Shown here: one piece after another, positions 1 to 7,713 of the stretch
Layout: each line of letters starts with the position of its first letter
How positions within the stretch are numbered: position 1 is the first letter of the stretch
From: Nocardioides sambongensis
GTDB taxonomy: Bacteria > Actinomycetota > Actinomycetes > Propionibacteriales > Nocardioidaceae
Assembly (NCBI RefSeq): GCF_006494815.1
Contig: NZ_CP041091.1
Location: forward strand, 4,230,501 to 4,294,500
Direction of reading: 5' to 3'
DNA: 64,000 nt
The notes under the pieces: generated by a model
Databases searched by the model: none
Seen by the model: only the letters and a program-made list of their open reading frames with translations
Told to the model about the DNA's origin: nothing
Made by a program: the position numbers and the translations under genes

Positions 1-1293
1 GGCGGCGGCGGTGATCGCCTCGGGCTCGTCGAGGAACTGGTCCTCGATGTCGAGGCCGGTGTCGATCCTGAGGACGTTGCTGGCCAGCGCCAGCAGCACC
101 ACCGTGGTGCCGATGACGAAGAGTGCCGGTCGTCCCGCCACCCGGACGCCGAGCCGGTGCCACAGGGTGCGCTCGAGGCGGGCGTCGGCGGCCGACGTCG
201 TCCCGTCCTGCTCCTGCTCCGGCGCGCTGTCGACGTGCGGGACCCGCGGCCAGAAGACCCAACGGCCGAAGAGCACGAGTGCCGCGGGCAGCGCCACCAG
301 GGCGAAGAAGGCGGCGATCACGATGCCGACCGCGCACGCCACGCCCAGTCCGCGGGTGGTCGGGGTGAGGCTGAGCGCGAGCGTGAGCACGCCGACCACG
401 ACCGTCACACTGCTGGACAGCACCGCCTCCGCGGTCCGGCGCAGCGCCCGTGCCATCGCCGCGTGGCGTGAGGGCGTCCGGGCGAGCTCGTCGCGGTAGC
501 GCGAGATCAGCAGCAGGGCGTAGTCGGTCCCGGCGCCGAACACGAGGACCGAGAGGATGCCGACCGTCGACTCGTCCCAGGCCAGGTCGAGGGCGGCCAG
601 GGTCTGGGTGGCCGCGACCGCGGCGAAGCGGTCGGCCACCCCGACCACCAGCAGCGGCACGATCCACAGCACCGGCGAGCGGTAGGTGATCACGAGCAGC
701 AGGGCCACCACCGTCGCGGTCGCTCCGAGCAACCGGAGGTCGGCGCCGGAGAACACCTCGGCCAGGTCGGCCTGGACCGCAGCGGGGCCGGTCACGGACG
801 CCTCGATCCCGGAGGGCACGGCATCGTCGACCGTGTCGCGCAGCTCGGTGACCTGGTCGGCGACCTCCGTCGCGGTGCCGCCGTCCACGGGGACCACGGC
901 CAGCGCCGCGGTGCCGTCCTCGGCGACCAGCAGCCGCGACGGGGGTCCGCCCTGCCCGCCGCCCTGCTCACCGCCCGCGCCGACCGGCACCGCGCCGAGG
1001 TCCGCGGCGGTCTGCTCGAGCGCGCGCTGCTGGTCGGCGATGCCGGACTCGCCGTCGGCGGTCTCGAACACCACGACCGCGGTGGAGGCATCGGCGTCGG
1101 GCAGCTCCTCGCGCAGCTCCACGCCGAGGGTGCTGTCGAGTCCGCGAGGCAGCGAGTCGGTGGGCCCGGGGTCGCGCTCGGCCTCGCCGAGGGTCCCCAT
1201 CAGCACCCCGGCGACGAGGAGCGGCACCAGTGCGACGAGCCACGCCCAGCGGCGGGAGGCGATCACCTTCTCTGCGAGCATGGGGCTGAGCAT
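1..1293 (-). CDS. MMPL-family (RND) membrane exporter, C-terminus cut by window edge
   Basis: The first 431 residues of an MMPL/RND-type transporter are visible; the rest lies beyond base 1. There is one membrane segment near residues 12-32 and an extracytoplasmic domain of about 150 residues. A bundle of hydrophobic helices follows, containing the FGAGTDYALLLISRYRDEL motif typical of MmpL proteins. Such proteins export lipids or other hydrophobic compounds using the proton gradient. The ATG at 1293 lies 3 nt after the stop of the sigma-like gene, so the two are probably translationally coupled. A second ATG at 1281 is possible. The substrate cannot be told. Corynebacterial carotenoid clusters contain a similar MMPL gene, so the sequence left of the window would be informative. 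Confidence 0.85.
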   Translation of the reverse strand, partial: MLSPMLAEKVIASRRWAWLVALVPLLVAGVLMGTLGEAERDPGPTDSLPRGLDSTLGVELREELPDADASTAVVVFETADGESGIADQQRALEQTAADLGAVPVGAGGEQGGGQGGPPSRLLVAEDGTAALAVVPVDGGTATEVADQVTELRDTVDDAVPSGIEASVTGPAAVQADLAEVFSGADLRLLGATATVVALLLVITYRSPVLWIVPLLVVGVADRFAAVAATQTLAALDLAWDESTVGILSVLVFGAGTDYALLLISRYRDELARTPSRHAAMARALRRTAEAVLSSSVTVVVGVLTLALSLTPTTRGLGVACAVGIVIAAFFALVALPAALVLFGRWVFWPRVPHVDSAPEQEQDGTTSAADARLERTLWHRLGVRVAGRPALFVIGTTVVLLALASNVLRIDTGLDIEDQFLDEPEAITAAA

Positions 1294-1296
1294 GCC

Positions 1297-1632
1297 TCAG
1301 GCAGCGTCGACGGTGGTCGGCCGGGCTGTCTCCTGCACGACACGCAGCAGCCACGGCAGTGGCCGCAGCCGGGTGGCGTGCCCGCCGAGCTCCTCGGTCG
1401 CCCGGGCCCAGGCGGCGCGATAGCTCGCGAGCAGCAGGTCGCGCGCGGCCTGCTCGCCGCCACTGAGCGCGAGGGCGAGTCGCCACGCGGCGGGTGCGGT
1501 GGCGTCGTACGCGCGGGCAGCGGCGGCGCCATCGCCGCCGCCCGCGCGGAGCAGGAGGCCCCGCAGCACCGTGTCCGGATCGGACTCCTCGGCGGCTCGG
1601 GGGAGGGCCGCTGCGGGTGGGGCGGTGGTCAC
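1297..1632 (-). CDS. Short sigma-factor-like protein (region 2 only)
   Basis: A 111-residue protein starts at GTG 1632 behind a strong AGGAGGTCCC ribosome site. Residues 40-105 resemble region 2 of ECF sigma factors: helical, with a run of the type GGEQAARDLLLASYRAAWAR and then PWLLRVVQETAR. There is no region 4, the part that recognises the -35 element, so this is not a complete sigma factor. It could be a truncated remnant, an accessory or anti-sigma-like protein, or a two-part sigma factor whose other half is elsewhere. It sits 3 nt before the MMPL gene and is divergent from the MerR-DICT regulator, which probably controls it. Confidence 0.6.
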   Translation of the reverse strand: MTTAPPAAALPRAAEESDPDTVLRGLLLRAGGGDGAAAARAYDATAPAAWRLALALSGGEQAARDLLLASYRAAWARATEELGGHATRLRPLPWLLRVVQETARPTTVDAA

Positions 1633-1684
1633 GGGACCTCCTGGTCGAGGGGACGAATGAAATCTAAACATAGCGTAGTGGTAA

Positions 1685-1706
1685 ACCTCAACAACGCGTT
1701 TGAGGT
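1685..1706. promoter_or_regulatory. Inverted repeat in the divergent MerR/sigma-like promoter region
   Basis: ACCTCAA (1685-1691) and TTGAGGT (1700-1706) form a 7-bp inverted repeat with an 8-nt centre. It lies between the divergent MerR-DICT gene and the sigma-like/MMPL operon. On the minus strand TTGAGG is followed after 19 nt by TAGATT. That long spacing is characteristic of promoters activated by MerR proteins. The site is therefore a candidate operator for the adjacent regulator. Confidence 0.5.
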
Positions 1707-1717
1707 ATGGTTCTCGT

Positions 1718-2572
1718 GTGACACCACCAGGCCCGTCCGCCGAGGCGCCTCCGCTGTCGATCGGAGACCTCGCCGAACGCACCGGGGTCGCGGTCGCGAC
1801 GCTGCGGGTGTGGGAGCAGCGACACGGCTTCCCGGCGGCGACCAGGTTGCCCAGCGGGCACCGGCGCTACGCGGAGAGTGACGTGGACCTGGTCCGCCAG
1901 GTCGCCCGGCGCCGCGACGCCGGGGCGCGGCTGGACGCGGCGATCGCGGACACCGCCCGCGCCGCGGCCGGGGCGCCGCCGTCGATCTACGCACGCCTGC
2001 GACGGCTCCACCCGGCCCTGCCGACCCACCGGCTGAGCAAGTCCACCCTGGTCGCGATGTCCTGGGCGATCGAGGACGAGTTCTGCGCCCAGGCCCACGC
2101 GCCGCTGTTGTACGGCGCCTTCCAGCGCGAGCGGTTCTACGACCTCTCCCGCCCGCGGTGGGACGAGCTGGCCGCCGGCGCCCGGTCGGCGACGGTCTTC
2201 GCCGACTTCGACGTCACCGACACCACCGCCGCGCCCGCCGAGGTCGCCCTCGCCGCCGGAGCGCCGCTGCGGCGGGAGTGGGCGATCGTCTGCGTGGCCG
2301 ACGGGTTCCCGGCCGTGCTCACCGCCTGGGAGCTCCCCGGCCAGCGCGGCGTGCCCGACGCCGCCCGCGAGTTCGAGGCGGCATGGAGCCTGGAGCCGGC
2401 CGATGCGGTGGAGGCCGCCCGGGTCTGCGAGGAGGTGGCGGCGGCAGCGGGCACCGGTGGTCCGCCGAGCGGCGACCCCGCGCCCACCGACCTCCCCGCG
2501 CCCCCCGATCTGCACGCCAGCACGGCCCTCTTCGCCCGCGTCGTCGCCTACACCGACCGCCGCTCCCGTTGA
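1718..2572 (+). CDS. MerR-family regulator with C-terminal DICT sensory domain
   Basis: The likely start is GTG 1718 (284 residues); TTG 1700 in the same frame would add six residues. Residues 14-80 form a MerR winged helix (IGDLAERTGVAVATLRVWE, then LPSGHRRY). Residues about 105-230 look like a DICT domain, a sensory module known from diguanylate cyclases and two-component proteins. Its typical pattern SKSTLVAMSWAIEDEF is followed by a predicted helix/strand mix. The ligand is unknown. The gene is divergent from the sigma-like/MMPL pair, with an inverted repeat between them, which suggests local control. The stop codon overlaps the first base pairs of a 22-nt tandem repeat. Confidence 0.8.
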   Translation: MTPPGPSAEAPPLSIGDLAERTGVAVATLRVWEQRHGFPAATRLPSGHRRYAESDVDLVRQVARRRDAGARLDAAIADTARAAAGAPPSIYARLRRLHPALPTHRLSKSTLVAMSWAIEDEFCAQAHAPLLYGAFQRERFYDLSRPRWDELAAGARSATVFADFDVTDTTAAPAEVALAAGAPLRREWAIVCVADGFPAVLTAWELPGQRGVPDAAREFEAAWSLEPADAVEAARVCEEVAAAAGTGGPPSGDPAPTDLPAPPDLHASTALFARVVAYTDRRSR

Positions 2573-2658
2573 GTTGGGGGTTGGGGCCCGTCGAGTTGGG
2601 GGTTGGGGCCCGTCGAGTTGGGGGTTGGGGCCCGTCGAGTTGGGGTTTGGGGCCCGTC
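2571..2658 (+). repeat. Four tandem copies of a 22-nt unit at a gene end
   Basis: Copies at 2571-2592, 2593-2614, 2615-2636 and 2637-2658 are identical except for one base in the last. The unit begins GAGTTGGGGGTT and ends in CCCGTC. The first copy supplies the last two bases of the MerR-DICT stop codon. The same family recurs at 31991-32078, also right after a plus-strand stop codon. Runs of four to five G could form G-quadruplexes. No coding function is apparent. Confidence 0.95.
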
Positions 2659-2744
2659 GGGTGGTGCGATCCGCGCCGTGGCCGGGGTCCTACCCAACGA
2701 GAAGGTGACCTGCGCCACGTTCGCCGGGCCGGTTGGATGGTGCC

Positions 2745-4403
2745 ATGGCTGCCACCGTTGCTGAGCTGTTGCTGGGTCTCGCCTCCTCGCCGGAGACCGC
2801 GGAGCGCGACGCCCTGATGTTCGAGGACCGGCGTTGGACGTGGCGGGAGTTCCTCGCCGAGTCCGCGCGCCGCGCGGACCGCTTCCGCGAGTTGCGCGGG
2901 GAGGCCGACCGTTTCCACGTCGGAGTCCTGATGGAGAACACGCCGGAGTACCTGTTCTGCATCGGCGGTGCCGCGCTCGCCGGGGTGGCGGTGGTCGGCA
3001 TCAACCCCACCCGCCGCGGCCAGGAGCTCGCCGGCGACATCAGCCGGGTCGACCTCGACCTGCTGATCGTCGACGACCGGTACGCCGACCTGCTGGACGA
3101 CCTCGACCCCGCCACGGACCTCGGCCTCGACACCGAGTGCGTGTTCGGGACCGACGCCTGGATCGACACCCTGCCCGCCCAGGGCGACCCCGGGACGGGG
3201 GACCTCGACCCCGGCACTCTGCTGCTGCTGACCTTCACCAGCGGCTCGACCGGCGCCCCGAAGGCGGTCAAGTGCTCCACTGGTCGGCTGGCGCTGATCG
3301 CGTCGTACAACACGATGGGGCTCACCGCCGACGACGTCGCCTACAACGCGATGCCGCTGTTCCACGGCAACGCCCTGATGGCCGCCTGGGCGTCCTGCCT
3401 GGCCAGCGGAGCGGCGTACGCGATGCGGCGCTCGTTCTCCGCCTCGGGCTTCCTGCCCGACGTGCAACGGTTCGGCGCGACCTTCTTCAACTACGTCGGC
3501 CGGTCGCTGGCCTACGTGCTGGCCCAGCCCGAGCAGCCGGGCGAGGGGGAGACCCGACTGAGGTTCGGCTTCGGCACCGAGGCCTCGGCCCACGACCGCG
3601 CCGAGTTCCTGCGACGCTTCAAGGCACCGGTCTTCGAGAGCTACGGGCAGAGCGAGGGCGGCTGCTACCTGATCGTCGGGGAGGGGGCGCCCGAGGGATC
3701 GCTCGGACTCCCGCAGGTCGGTCACGACGTCGTCATCCTCGACGAGTCCGGCCACGAGTGCCCGCCGGCCGAGTACGACGCCGAGGGCCGTGTCGCGAAC
3801 GCCGAGGCGGCGATCGGGGAGATCGTCAACCGCGCCGGCGCCGCGCGCTTCGAGGGGTACTACAAGAACCCGGAGGCGACCGCCGAGCGGGTTCGCGGCG
3901 CGGCGTACCACACCGGTGACCTCGGCTACCGCGACGCGGAGGGCTACTTCTGGTTCGCGGGTCGCACCGCCGACTGGATGCGGGTGGACTCGGAGAACCT
4001 GGCGACGGCCCCGATCGAACGACTCCTCGCGCGCTACCCGGGGGCTCGGGTGGTCGCGGTCTACGCGCTGCCCGACCCGGTGACCGGCGACGCGGTGACC
4101 GCGACCCTGGAGCTCGACGAGGGGGCAGAGCTCACCGGCGAGAGCTTCGCGGAGTTCCTGGACGCCCAGCCCGACCTCGGCACCAAGTGGCGGCCGCTCT
4201 TCGTCCGCGTCACCGACGAGATGCCGGTGACCGCCACTCGCAAGGTGGACAAGCCACGGCTGCGGCGCGAGGGCTGGCAGCGCACCGACGACCGCATCCT
4301 GCTGCGGGACGGGACCGGCTACCGCGAGCTCACCGACGCGGATCGGGGCCGGCTGCTGGCCACCTATGCCGAGCACGGGCGGGACGCGCTGCTGGACCGC
4401 TGA
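2745..4403 (+). CDS. AMP-dependent acyl-CoA synthetase (FadD-like)
   Basis: A 552-residue ANL-superfamily ligase that activates a carboxylic acid as an acyl-AMP and then an acyl-CoA. The phosphate-binding loop TFTSGSTGAPKAVK is near residue 164. The adenine motif appears as YGQSEGG near 299, and YHTGDLGYRD near 388 supplies the adenylate-binding Asp. A C-terminal lysine region reads MPVTATRKVDKPRL. ATG 2745 fits the family N-terminus better than in-frame TTG 2733. The substrate is probably a fatty, aromatic or steroid-derived acid, but nothing in the sequence decides this. It is transcribed alone and ends before a strong hairpin. Confidence 0.88.
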   Translation: MAATVAELLLGLASSPETAERDALMFEDRRWTWREFLAESARRADRFRELRGEADRFHVGVLMENTPEYLFCIGGAALAGVAVVGINPTRRGQELAGDISRVDLDLLIVDDRYADLLDDLDPATDLGLDTECVFGTDAWIDTLPAQGDPGTGDLDPGTLLLLTFTSGSTGAPKAVKCSTGRLALIASYNTMGLTADDVAYNAMPLFHGNALMAAWASCLASGAAYAMRRSFSASGFLPDVQRFGATFFNYVGRSLAYVLAQPEQPGEGETRLRFGFGTEASAHDRAEFLRRFKAPVFESYGQSEGGCYLIVGEGAPEGSLGLPQVGHDVVILDESGHECPPAEYDAEGRVANAEAAIGEIVNRAGAARFEGYYKNPEATAERVRGAAYHTGDLGYRDAEGYFWFAGRTADWMRVDSENLATAPIERLLARYPGARVVAVYALPDPVTGDAVTATLELDEGAELTGESFAEFLDAQPDLGTKWRPLFVRVTDEMPVTATRKVDKPRLRREGWQRTDDRILLRDGTGYRELTDADRGRLLATYAEHGRDALLDR

Positions 4404-4499
4404 GGGGGTGTCGGCGGGCCCCATGCGAATTGGCTCGGATCCGCCCCGGATCCCGACCATTCCGAATGGGGCGCGCCAACCACACCGGCCCCGACGAAC

Positions 4500-4531
4500 G
4501 AAGCCCCCGACGGTGACCCGTCGGGGGCTTC
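4500..4531. terminator. Hairpin after the acyl-CoA ligase
   Basis: GAAGCCCCCGACGG (4500-4513) pairs perfectly with CCGTCGGGGGCTTC (4518-4531) around a TGAC loop. There is no long U tract. It lies between the ligase and the oppositely oriented tRNA-Phe, so it may serve both strands. Confidence 0.75.
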
Positions 4532-4539
4532 GGTGCTTG

Positions 4540-4613
4540 TGGGCAGGGGCGGGGTCGAACCGCCGACCTTCCACTTTTCAGGCGGACGCTCGTACCAACT
4601 GAGCTACCTGCCC
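4540..4613 (-). tRNA. tRNA-Phe (GAA)
   Basis: A full cloverleaf can be drawn. The acceptor GGGCAGG/CCTGCCC and D-arm GCTC/GAGC pair normally. The anticodon stem TCCGC/GTGGA encloses loop CTGAAAA with anticodon GAA, and the T-arm is GGCGG-TTCGACC-CCGCC. The length is 74 nt and CCA is not encoded. Confidence 0.96.
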
Positions 4614-4792
4614 AAGCGATCGCAAACCTTACCCGAGACCCGTCCCGGTCACGAAAGCGGCGTCCCGTTTCGCCGCGGTCACGCCCGTGGCCCGCTCGCC
4701 GCCGGGCGTCGGCTGGCCGGACTGCGGCCGTCGATGAGCCGCCCGCCAGGCACGCGCACTATGCTGACACCCGCCGCGGTCCGCCGCGGTGG

Positions 4793-4865
4793 GCCCCCGT
4801 CGTCTAGCGGCCCAGGACCCCGCCCTTTCACGGCGGTAGCGCCGGTTCGAATCCGGTCGGGGGTG
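4793..4865 (+). tRNA. tRNA-Glu (TTC)
   Basis: The acceptor GCCCCCG pairs with CGGGGGT (one G-U). The anticodon stem CCGCC/GGCGG encloses loop CTTTCAC with anticodon TTC, and the T-arm is GCCGG-TTCGAAT-CCGGT. The length is 73 nt without encoded CCA. Confidence 0.96.
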
Positions 4866-4994
4866 CGCAGCAGGAGGGTCCGGTCTCGGCCGGGACCTCG
4901 CGCAGCACGATCCGATCGGGGTGGTGATCGCCCCGATTGGGAGCCGCAGGGAGGAGTGGGTTAGAGTTCCACCCGCTTCACAACGAAGGCACCA

Positions 4995-5068
4995 GGCCCC
5001 GTAGCGCAGTTGGTTAGCGCGCCGCCCTGTCACGGCGGAGGCCGCGGGTTCGAGTCCCGTCGGGGTCG
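4995..5068 (+). tRNA. tRNA-Asp (GTC)
   Basis: The acceptor GGCCCCG pairs with CGGGGTC and the D-arm is GCGC/GCGC. The anticodon stem CCGCC/GGCGG encloses loop CTGTCAC with anticodon GTC, and the T-arm is GCGGG-TTCGAGT-CCCGT. The length is 74 nt. It lies 130 nt after tRNA-Glu and may be cotranscribed with it, as Glu-Asp pairs often are. Confidence 0.96.
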
Positions 5069-5075
5069 CAGACAG

Positions 5076-5107
5076 CGAAGGCCCTCCCAGGAATGGGAGG
5101 GCCTTCG
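5076..5107. terminator. Hairpin after tRNA-Asp
   Basis: CGAAGGCCCTCCCA (5076-5089) pairs perfectly over 14 bp with TGGGAGGGCCTTCG (5094-5107) around a GGAA loop. It begins 8 nt after tRNA-Asp and faces the 3' end of crcB, so it probably terminates both directions. Confidence 0.8.
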
Positions 5108-5151
5108 TGCATTTCCGGTGGCCGGACGGTCGCGCGTCGCGGTGTCGTCGA

Positions 5152-5514
5152 TCACGTGGCGAGGCCGCCGAGCCACCAGCCCGCGCTCACCGCCGCCAGA
5201 CCCGCCACCAGCGACGCGACGACGTACGACGCCGCGAGGCGCCAGCGCCCCTCCTCGGCCAGCCGGACGGTCTCGAAGCCGAACGTCGAGTACGTCGTCA
5301 GCGCCCCGCAGAACCCCGTACCGAGGAGTGCGGCGAGCGTGGCCGACGGGGTCGCGCCGATCAGCAGCCCGAGCAGGAACGAGCCGCCCAGGTTGGTCGC
5401 GAAGGTCCCGCGCGGGAAGCCGGGGCCGGTCCGTGACCCGGTCAGCAGGACGTCGACGGCGTAGCGCAGCGGTGCGCCCACGGCGCCGCCCAGCGCGACC
5501 CACCACCAGGTCAT
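5152..5514 (-). CDS. crcB: Fluoride channel subunit CrcB (second of pair)
   Basis: A 120-residue four-helix membrane protein of the CrcB/Fluc family. It carries the signatures GGAVGAPLRY near the N-terminus, GTFATNLGGSFLLG, and GFCGALTTYSTFGFE, which holds the central sodium site and the phenylalanine track. CrcB proteins form dimeric pores that release cytoplasmic fluoride. Actinobacteria often encode two subunits that form an antiparallel heterodimer. The ATG at 5514 overlaps the stop of the upstream crcB in an ATGA. A fluoride riboswitch precedes the pair. Confidence 0.92.
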   Translation of the reverse strand: MTWWWVALGGAVGAPLRYAVDVLLTGSRTGPGFPRGTFATNLGGSFLLGLLIGATPSATLAALLGTGFCGALTTYSTFGFETVRLAEEGRWRLAASYVVASLVAGLAAVSAGWWLGGLAT

Positions 5515-6041
5515 CGCCCCTCCCGATCCGTCACCCCGAGCACCCGTACCGCCCACCGTGCGCCGTGCAGGCCGATCAGCACCGCGGCCAGGGCCGCCAG
5601 CAGACCGAGCACGGCGACCGCCATTGCGGCGGGCTGTCGCCCGTCGGCGAGCAGTCGGTGGATGTCGAGCATCGCGGTGGAGAAGGTGGTGAACCCACCG
5701 AGCATCCCGACGCCGACCAGCGCCCGCACCCGCTGTGCGCTGCGCGAGCCTGCGGGGGCCAGCGCGAGCAGCAGCGCCATCAGCACGCCGAGGGCGAGAC
5801 ATCCCGCCGTGTTGGCGACCAGCACGGGCCAGGGCAGGTCCGTGCTGCCCCACGCCTCGCCGAGGGCCCAGCGACCGGTGGCGCCGACCGCGCCACCGAC
5901 GGCGATCAGCCCGAGCAGGTCCACCTCGGAGCGCAGCCGTCGTACGCCGGCGAGGGCCGCGCGGGGCTCGACGTCGGGGTCGAGGGGTAGGTCGTGCAGG
6001 TCGTGGCGGGCGCGGTCGCCCGCCGCCGGGTCGTGGCTCAT
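5511..6041 (-). CDS. crcB: Fluoride channel subunit CrcB (first of pair, with N-terminal extension)
   Basis: A 176-residue CrcB protein with about 40 extra polar residues before the first membrane helix. The family motifs GGAVGATGRWALGEA, VLVANTAGCLALG and GMLGGFTTFSTAMLD are present. It is the first gene of a two-gene operon whose second member starts inside its stop codon. The leader RNA holds a fluoride riboswitch (6095-6143), so the pair should be induced by fluoride. The long polar N-terminus is unusual for this family and has no assigned role. Confidence 0.92.
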   Translation of the reverse strand: MSHDPAAGDRARHDLHDLPLDPDVEPRAALAGVRRLRSEVDLLGLIAVGGAVGATGRWALGEAWGSTDLPWPVLVANTAGCLALGVLMALLLALAPAGSRSAQRVRALVGVGMLGGFTTFSTAMLDIHRLLADGRQPAAMAVAVLGLLAALAAVLIGLHGARWAVRVLGVTDREGR

Positions 6042-6094
6042 CCGGACACGTTCCTCCTACCTCGTCGGCCCGACTGCCGACGCGGCCGGGCGAA

Positions 6095-6143
6095 GGTAGG
6101 GACTGTTGGCGCCTCGGCGCGGTTGTCGGCGAGCCCCACCGCC
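6095..6143 (-). promoter_or_regulatory. Fluoride riboswitch (crcB motif)
   Basis: Read on the minus strand, the RNA starts GGCGGUGGGGCUCGCC. The stem GGCG/CGCC closes a loop whose GGGGCU pairs with downstream AGUCCC (one G-U), the pseudoknot expected for this class. A central GCGC-CGAG-GCGC hairpin and the terminal CUACC also match the crcB-motif layout. A TACACT -10-like box lies just upstream. The element sits about 50 nt before the first crcB start. Fluoride binding would be expected to turn on expression of the two channels. Confidence 0.85.
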
Positions 6144-6202
6144 ATCGCGACCGAGTGTAGCCACGCCCGGTCCGGTACGACGCCAGCCGCCGCCCCGGCA
6201 CA

Positions 6203-6568
6203 ATGAGACGCGTGCCGGTTGATGTCACTCCAGAGCGGTTCGACGAGCTCGTCGAGGGCGCGCTCGACGAGATCCCCGACGAGCTCGCCCGATTGGTGCG
6301 CAACGTGGTGGTCCTGGTGGAGGAGGCGCCGCCGCCGGGGGAGCCCGACGACCTGCTCGGCCTCTATGACGGCGTGGCGCTCACCGAGCGTGACTCCCAG
6401 CTGACGATGAACCTGCCGGACCGGATCTTCCTCTTCCGCGGGCCGTTGCTGGACATGTGCGACGACGAGGAGGATCTCGCCGAGGAGATCCGGATCACCG
6501 TGGTGCACGAGGTGGCGCACCACTTCGGGATCGACGAGGAGAAGCTGCACGCGTTGGGCTGGGGTTGA
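6203..6568 (+). CDS. Zincin-like metallopeptidase-family protein
   Basis: A 121-residue protein of the small possible-zincin family (formerly DUF1025). The zinc motif HEVAHHFGIDEEKLHALG sits near the C-terminus: two His and a catalytic Glu in HExxH, with a third acidic or His ligand further on. No signal peptide is visible, so it should be cytoplasmic. Family members are conserved in actinobacteria but their substrates are not established. The ATG at 6203 is used here; GTG 6212 would also fit. It is divergent from the crcB operon and apparently monocistronic. Confidence 0.8.
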   Translation: MRRVPVDVTPERFDELVEGALDEIPDELARLVRNVVVLVEEAPPPGEPDDLLGLYDGVALTERDSQLTMNLPDRIFLFRGPLLDMCDDEEDLAEEIRITVVHEVAHHFGIDEEKLHALGWG

Positions 6569-6631
6569 GCCGAGCTCCACGCAGAGCCGGTCTCCGCGGA
6601 GAGCCCGGTCTGCGCGCTGGTCCGGGCGCGA

Positions 6632-7672
6632 TCAGCGCGCAGCCGAGGAGGCCGCGGTGCCCGGCGTGCCGCCCCAGCGGACGGGCGGAGCGCCTGCGGC
6701 CTGACGCCGGAACTCGCCGAGGAACCAGATCTGGAACGACCGCTGCTCGGGGACCCGGGCGGCGGTCAGCAGCCGGTTGGCGCGGCTGAACTCGTCGGAG
6801 GCGTCGAGCAGGTCGATCAGGCCGCCGATCTGGCGCGCGACCTCCGGCGCCATCCGCAGCCGCAGGTCGAGGTGGGTCCTGCCGGCGGCCCGCGCCTCGT
6901 CGACCTGTTCGCGGCCCATGTTGAGCCGCAGCGGGGCCTCCAGCGCGTCGAAGTGCTCGGAGAGCACCTTCGCCAACGGGTAGTCGTCCTCGTGAGCGAG
7001 GGCGAGCAGCCGGATCTCGCGGCGCAGGTCGCGGAAGTGGCGGTGGAACCGGGTGAAGGCCTCGACCGGGACCCCGTTCACCTGGACCGCGATCTGACCG
7101 ACCCGGGTGTAGTTGTCGGCCAATGGCGGGACGGCGTGGGTCAGCTGGAACTCGGCTCCCGACTCCTCGTCCATGTCCGGCGCCGGCTCGAACCAGACCG
7201 CCTTGCCGTCCTCCTCGATGTCGGCCCCCCAGCTGACCGACGAGCGGGCAACGATGTCGAGACCGCGCCCCACGGTCAGGATCGAGCCCAGCTGGTCCTC
7301 GTCGAAGTCGTCGATCGAGTCCAGGTCCAGGCTGCCGAAGTCGAGACCGTCGCCGGGCTTGTCGGGCTGAGGCGCGACCGTGGAGTGGTCGTGCACCTCG
7401 AACCGCGGGTGCTCGGGTGTGCCGCGCAGCTGGAGCCGGATCGGCGGCACGCCGTGCAGCACGGCGTTGGTGACCAGCTCGGAGATCGCCAGCTCGGCGC
7501 TCTCGCTGAGGTCGCCGCGGCCCAGCTGCTGGCACGTCGAAGTGACCCAACGCCGTGCTTCCTGCACGCTGCGTGGGCCGGACTCCAGATCCAGTGCCTG
7601 CCGGGTGGGCAACGTCGCGGAACCCCCACTGCTGATCGGGTGCCCGGGCCGGTGGCCCGGGACGTAGGACAA
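6632..7672 (-). CDS. Anti-sigma-type ATP-binding protein (RsbW-like HATPase plus unknown C-domain)
   Basis: 346 residues from TTG 7672. Residues about 35-150 form a GHKL ATPase fold with the N-box SELAISELVTNAVLHG and a later GRGLDIVARSSVSWG nucleotide loop, as in RsbW/SpoIIAB kinases. An acidic insert (LDLDSIDDFDEDQLGS) interrupts the fold. The C-terminal 170 residues are helical and not recognised. RsbW-like proteins usually hold a stress sigma factor or phosphorylate an anti-anti-sigma protein; no such partner is adjacent. A SigF/SigB-type promoter lies about 20 nt upstream, consistent with a general-stress role. Confidence 0.75.
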   Translation of the reverse strand: MSYVPGHRPGHPISSGGSATLPTRQALDLESGPRSVQEARRWVTSTCQQLGRGDLSESAELAISELVTNAVLHGVPPIRLQLRGTPEHPRFEVHDHSTVAPQPDKPGDGLDFGSLDLDSIDDFDEDQLGSILTVGRGLDIVARSSVSWGADIEEDGKAVWFEPAPDMDEESGAEFQLTHAVPPLADNYTRVGQIAVQVNGVPVEAFTRFHRHFRDLRREIRLLALAHEDDYPLAKVLSEHFDALEAPLRLNMGREQVDEARAAGRTHLDLRLRMAPEVARQIGGLIDLLDASDEFSRANRLLTAARVPEQRSFQIWFLGEFRRQAAGAPPVRWGGTPGTAASSAAR

Positions 7673-7687
7673 GCGGTCTCGTGCGGT

Positions 7688-7713
7688 CTACCCCTGGGCA
7701 CCGTTGGTCAAAC
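7688..7713 (-). promoter_or_regulatory. SigF/SigB-type stress promoter candidate
   Basis: On the minus strand GTTT (7713-7710) and GGGTAG (7693-7688) are separated by 16 nt. This matches the GTTT-N15-17-GGGTA pattern of actinobacterial general-stress promoters. It is flanked by a 9-bp inverted repeat, TCGTGCGGT (7679-7687) and ACCGCACGA (7712-7720). It would drive the RsbW-like gene starting at 7672. Confidence 0.5.

Noticed and set aside
2319..4574. A 751-residue open frame on the minus strand
   Set aside because: It is antisense to the acyl-CoA ligase and to the 22-nt repeats; GC-rich genes often open the opposite frame. No domain is recognisable.
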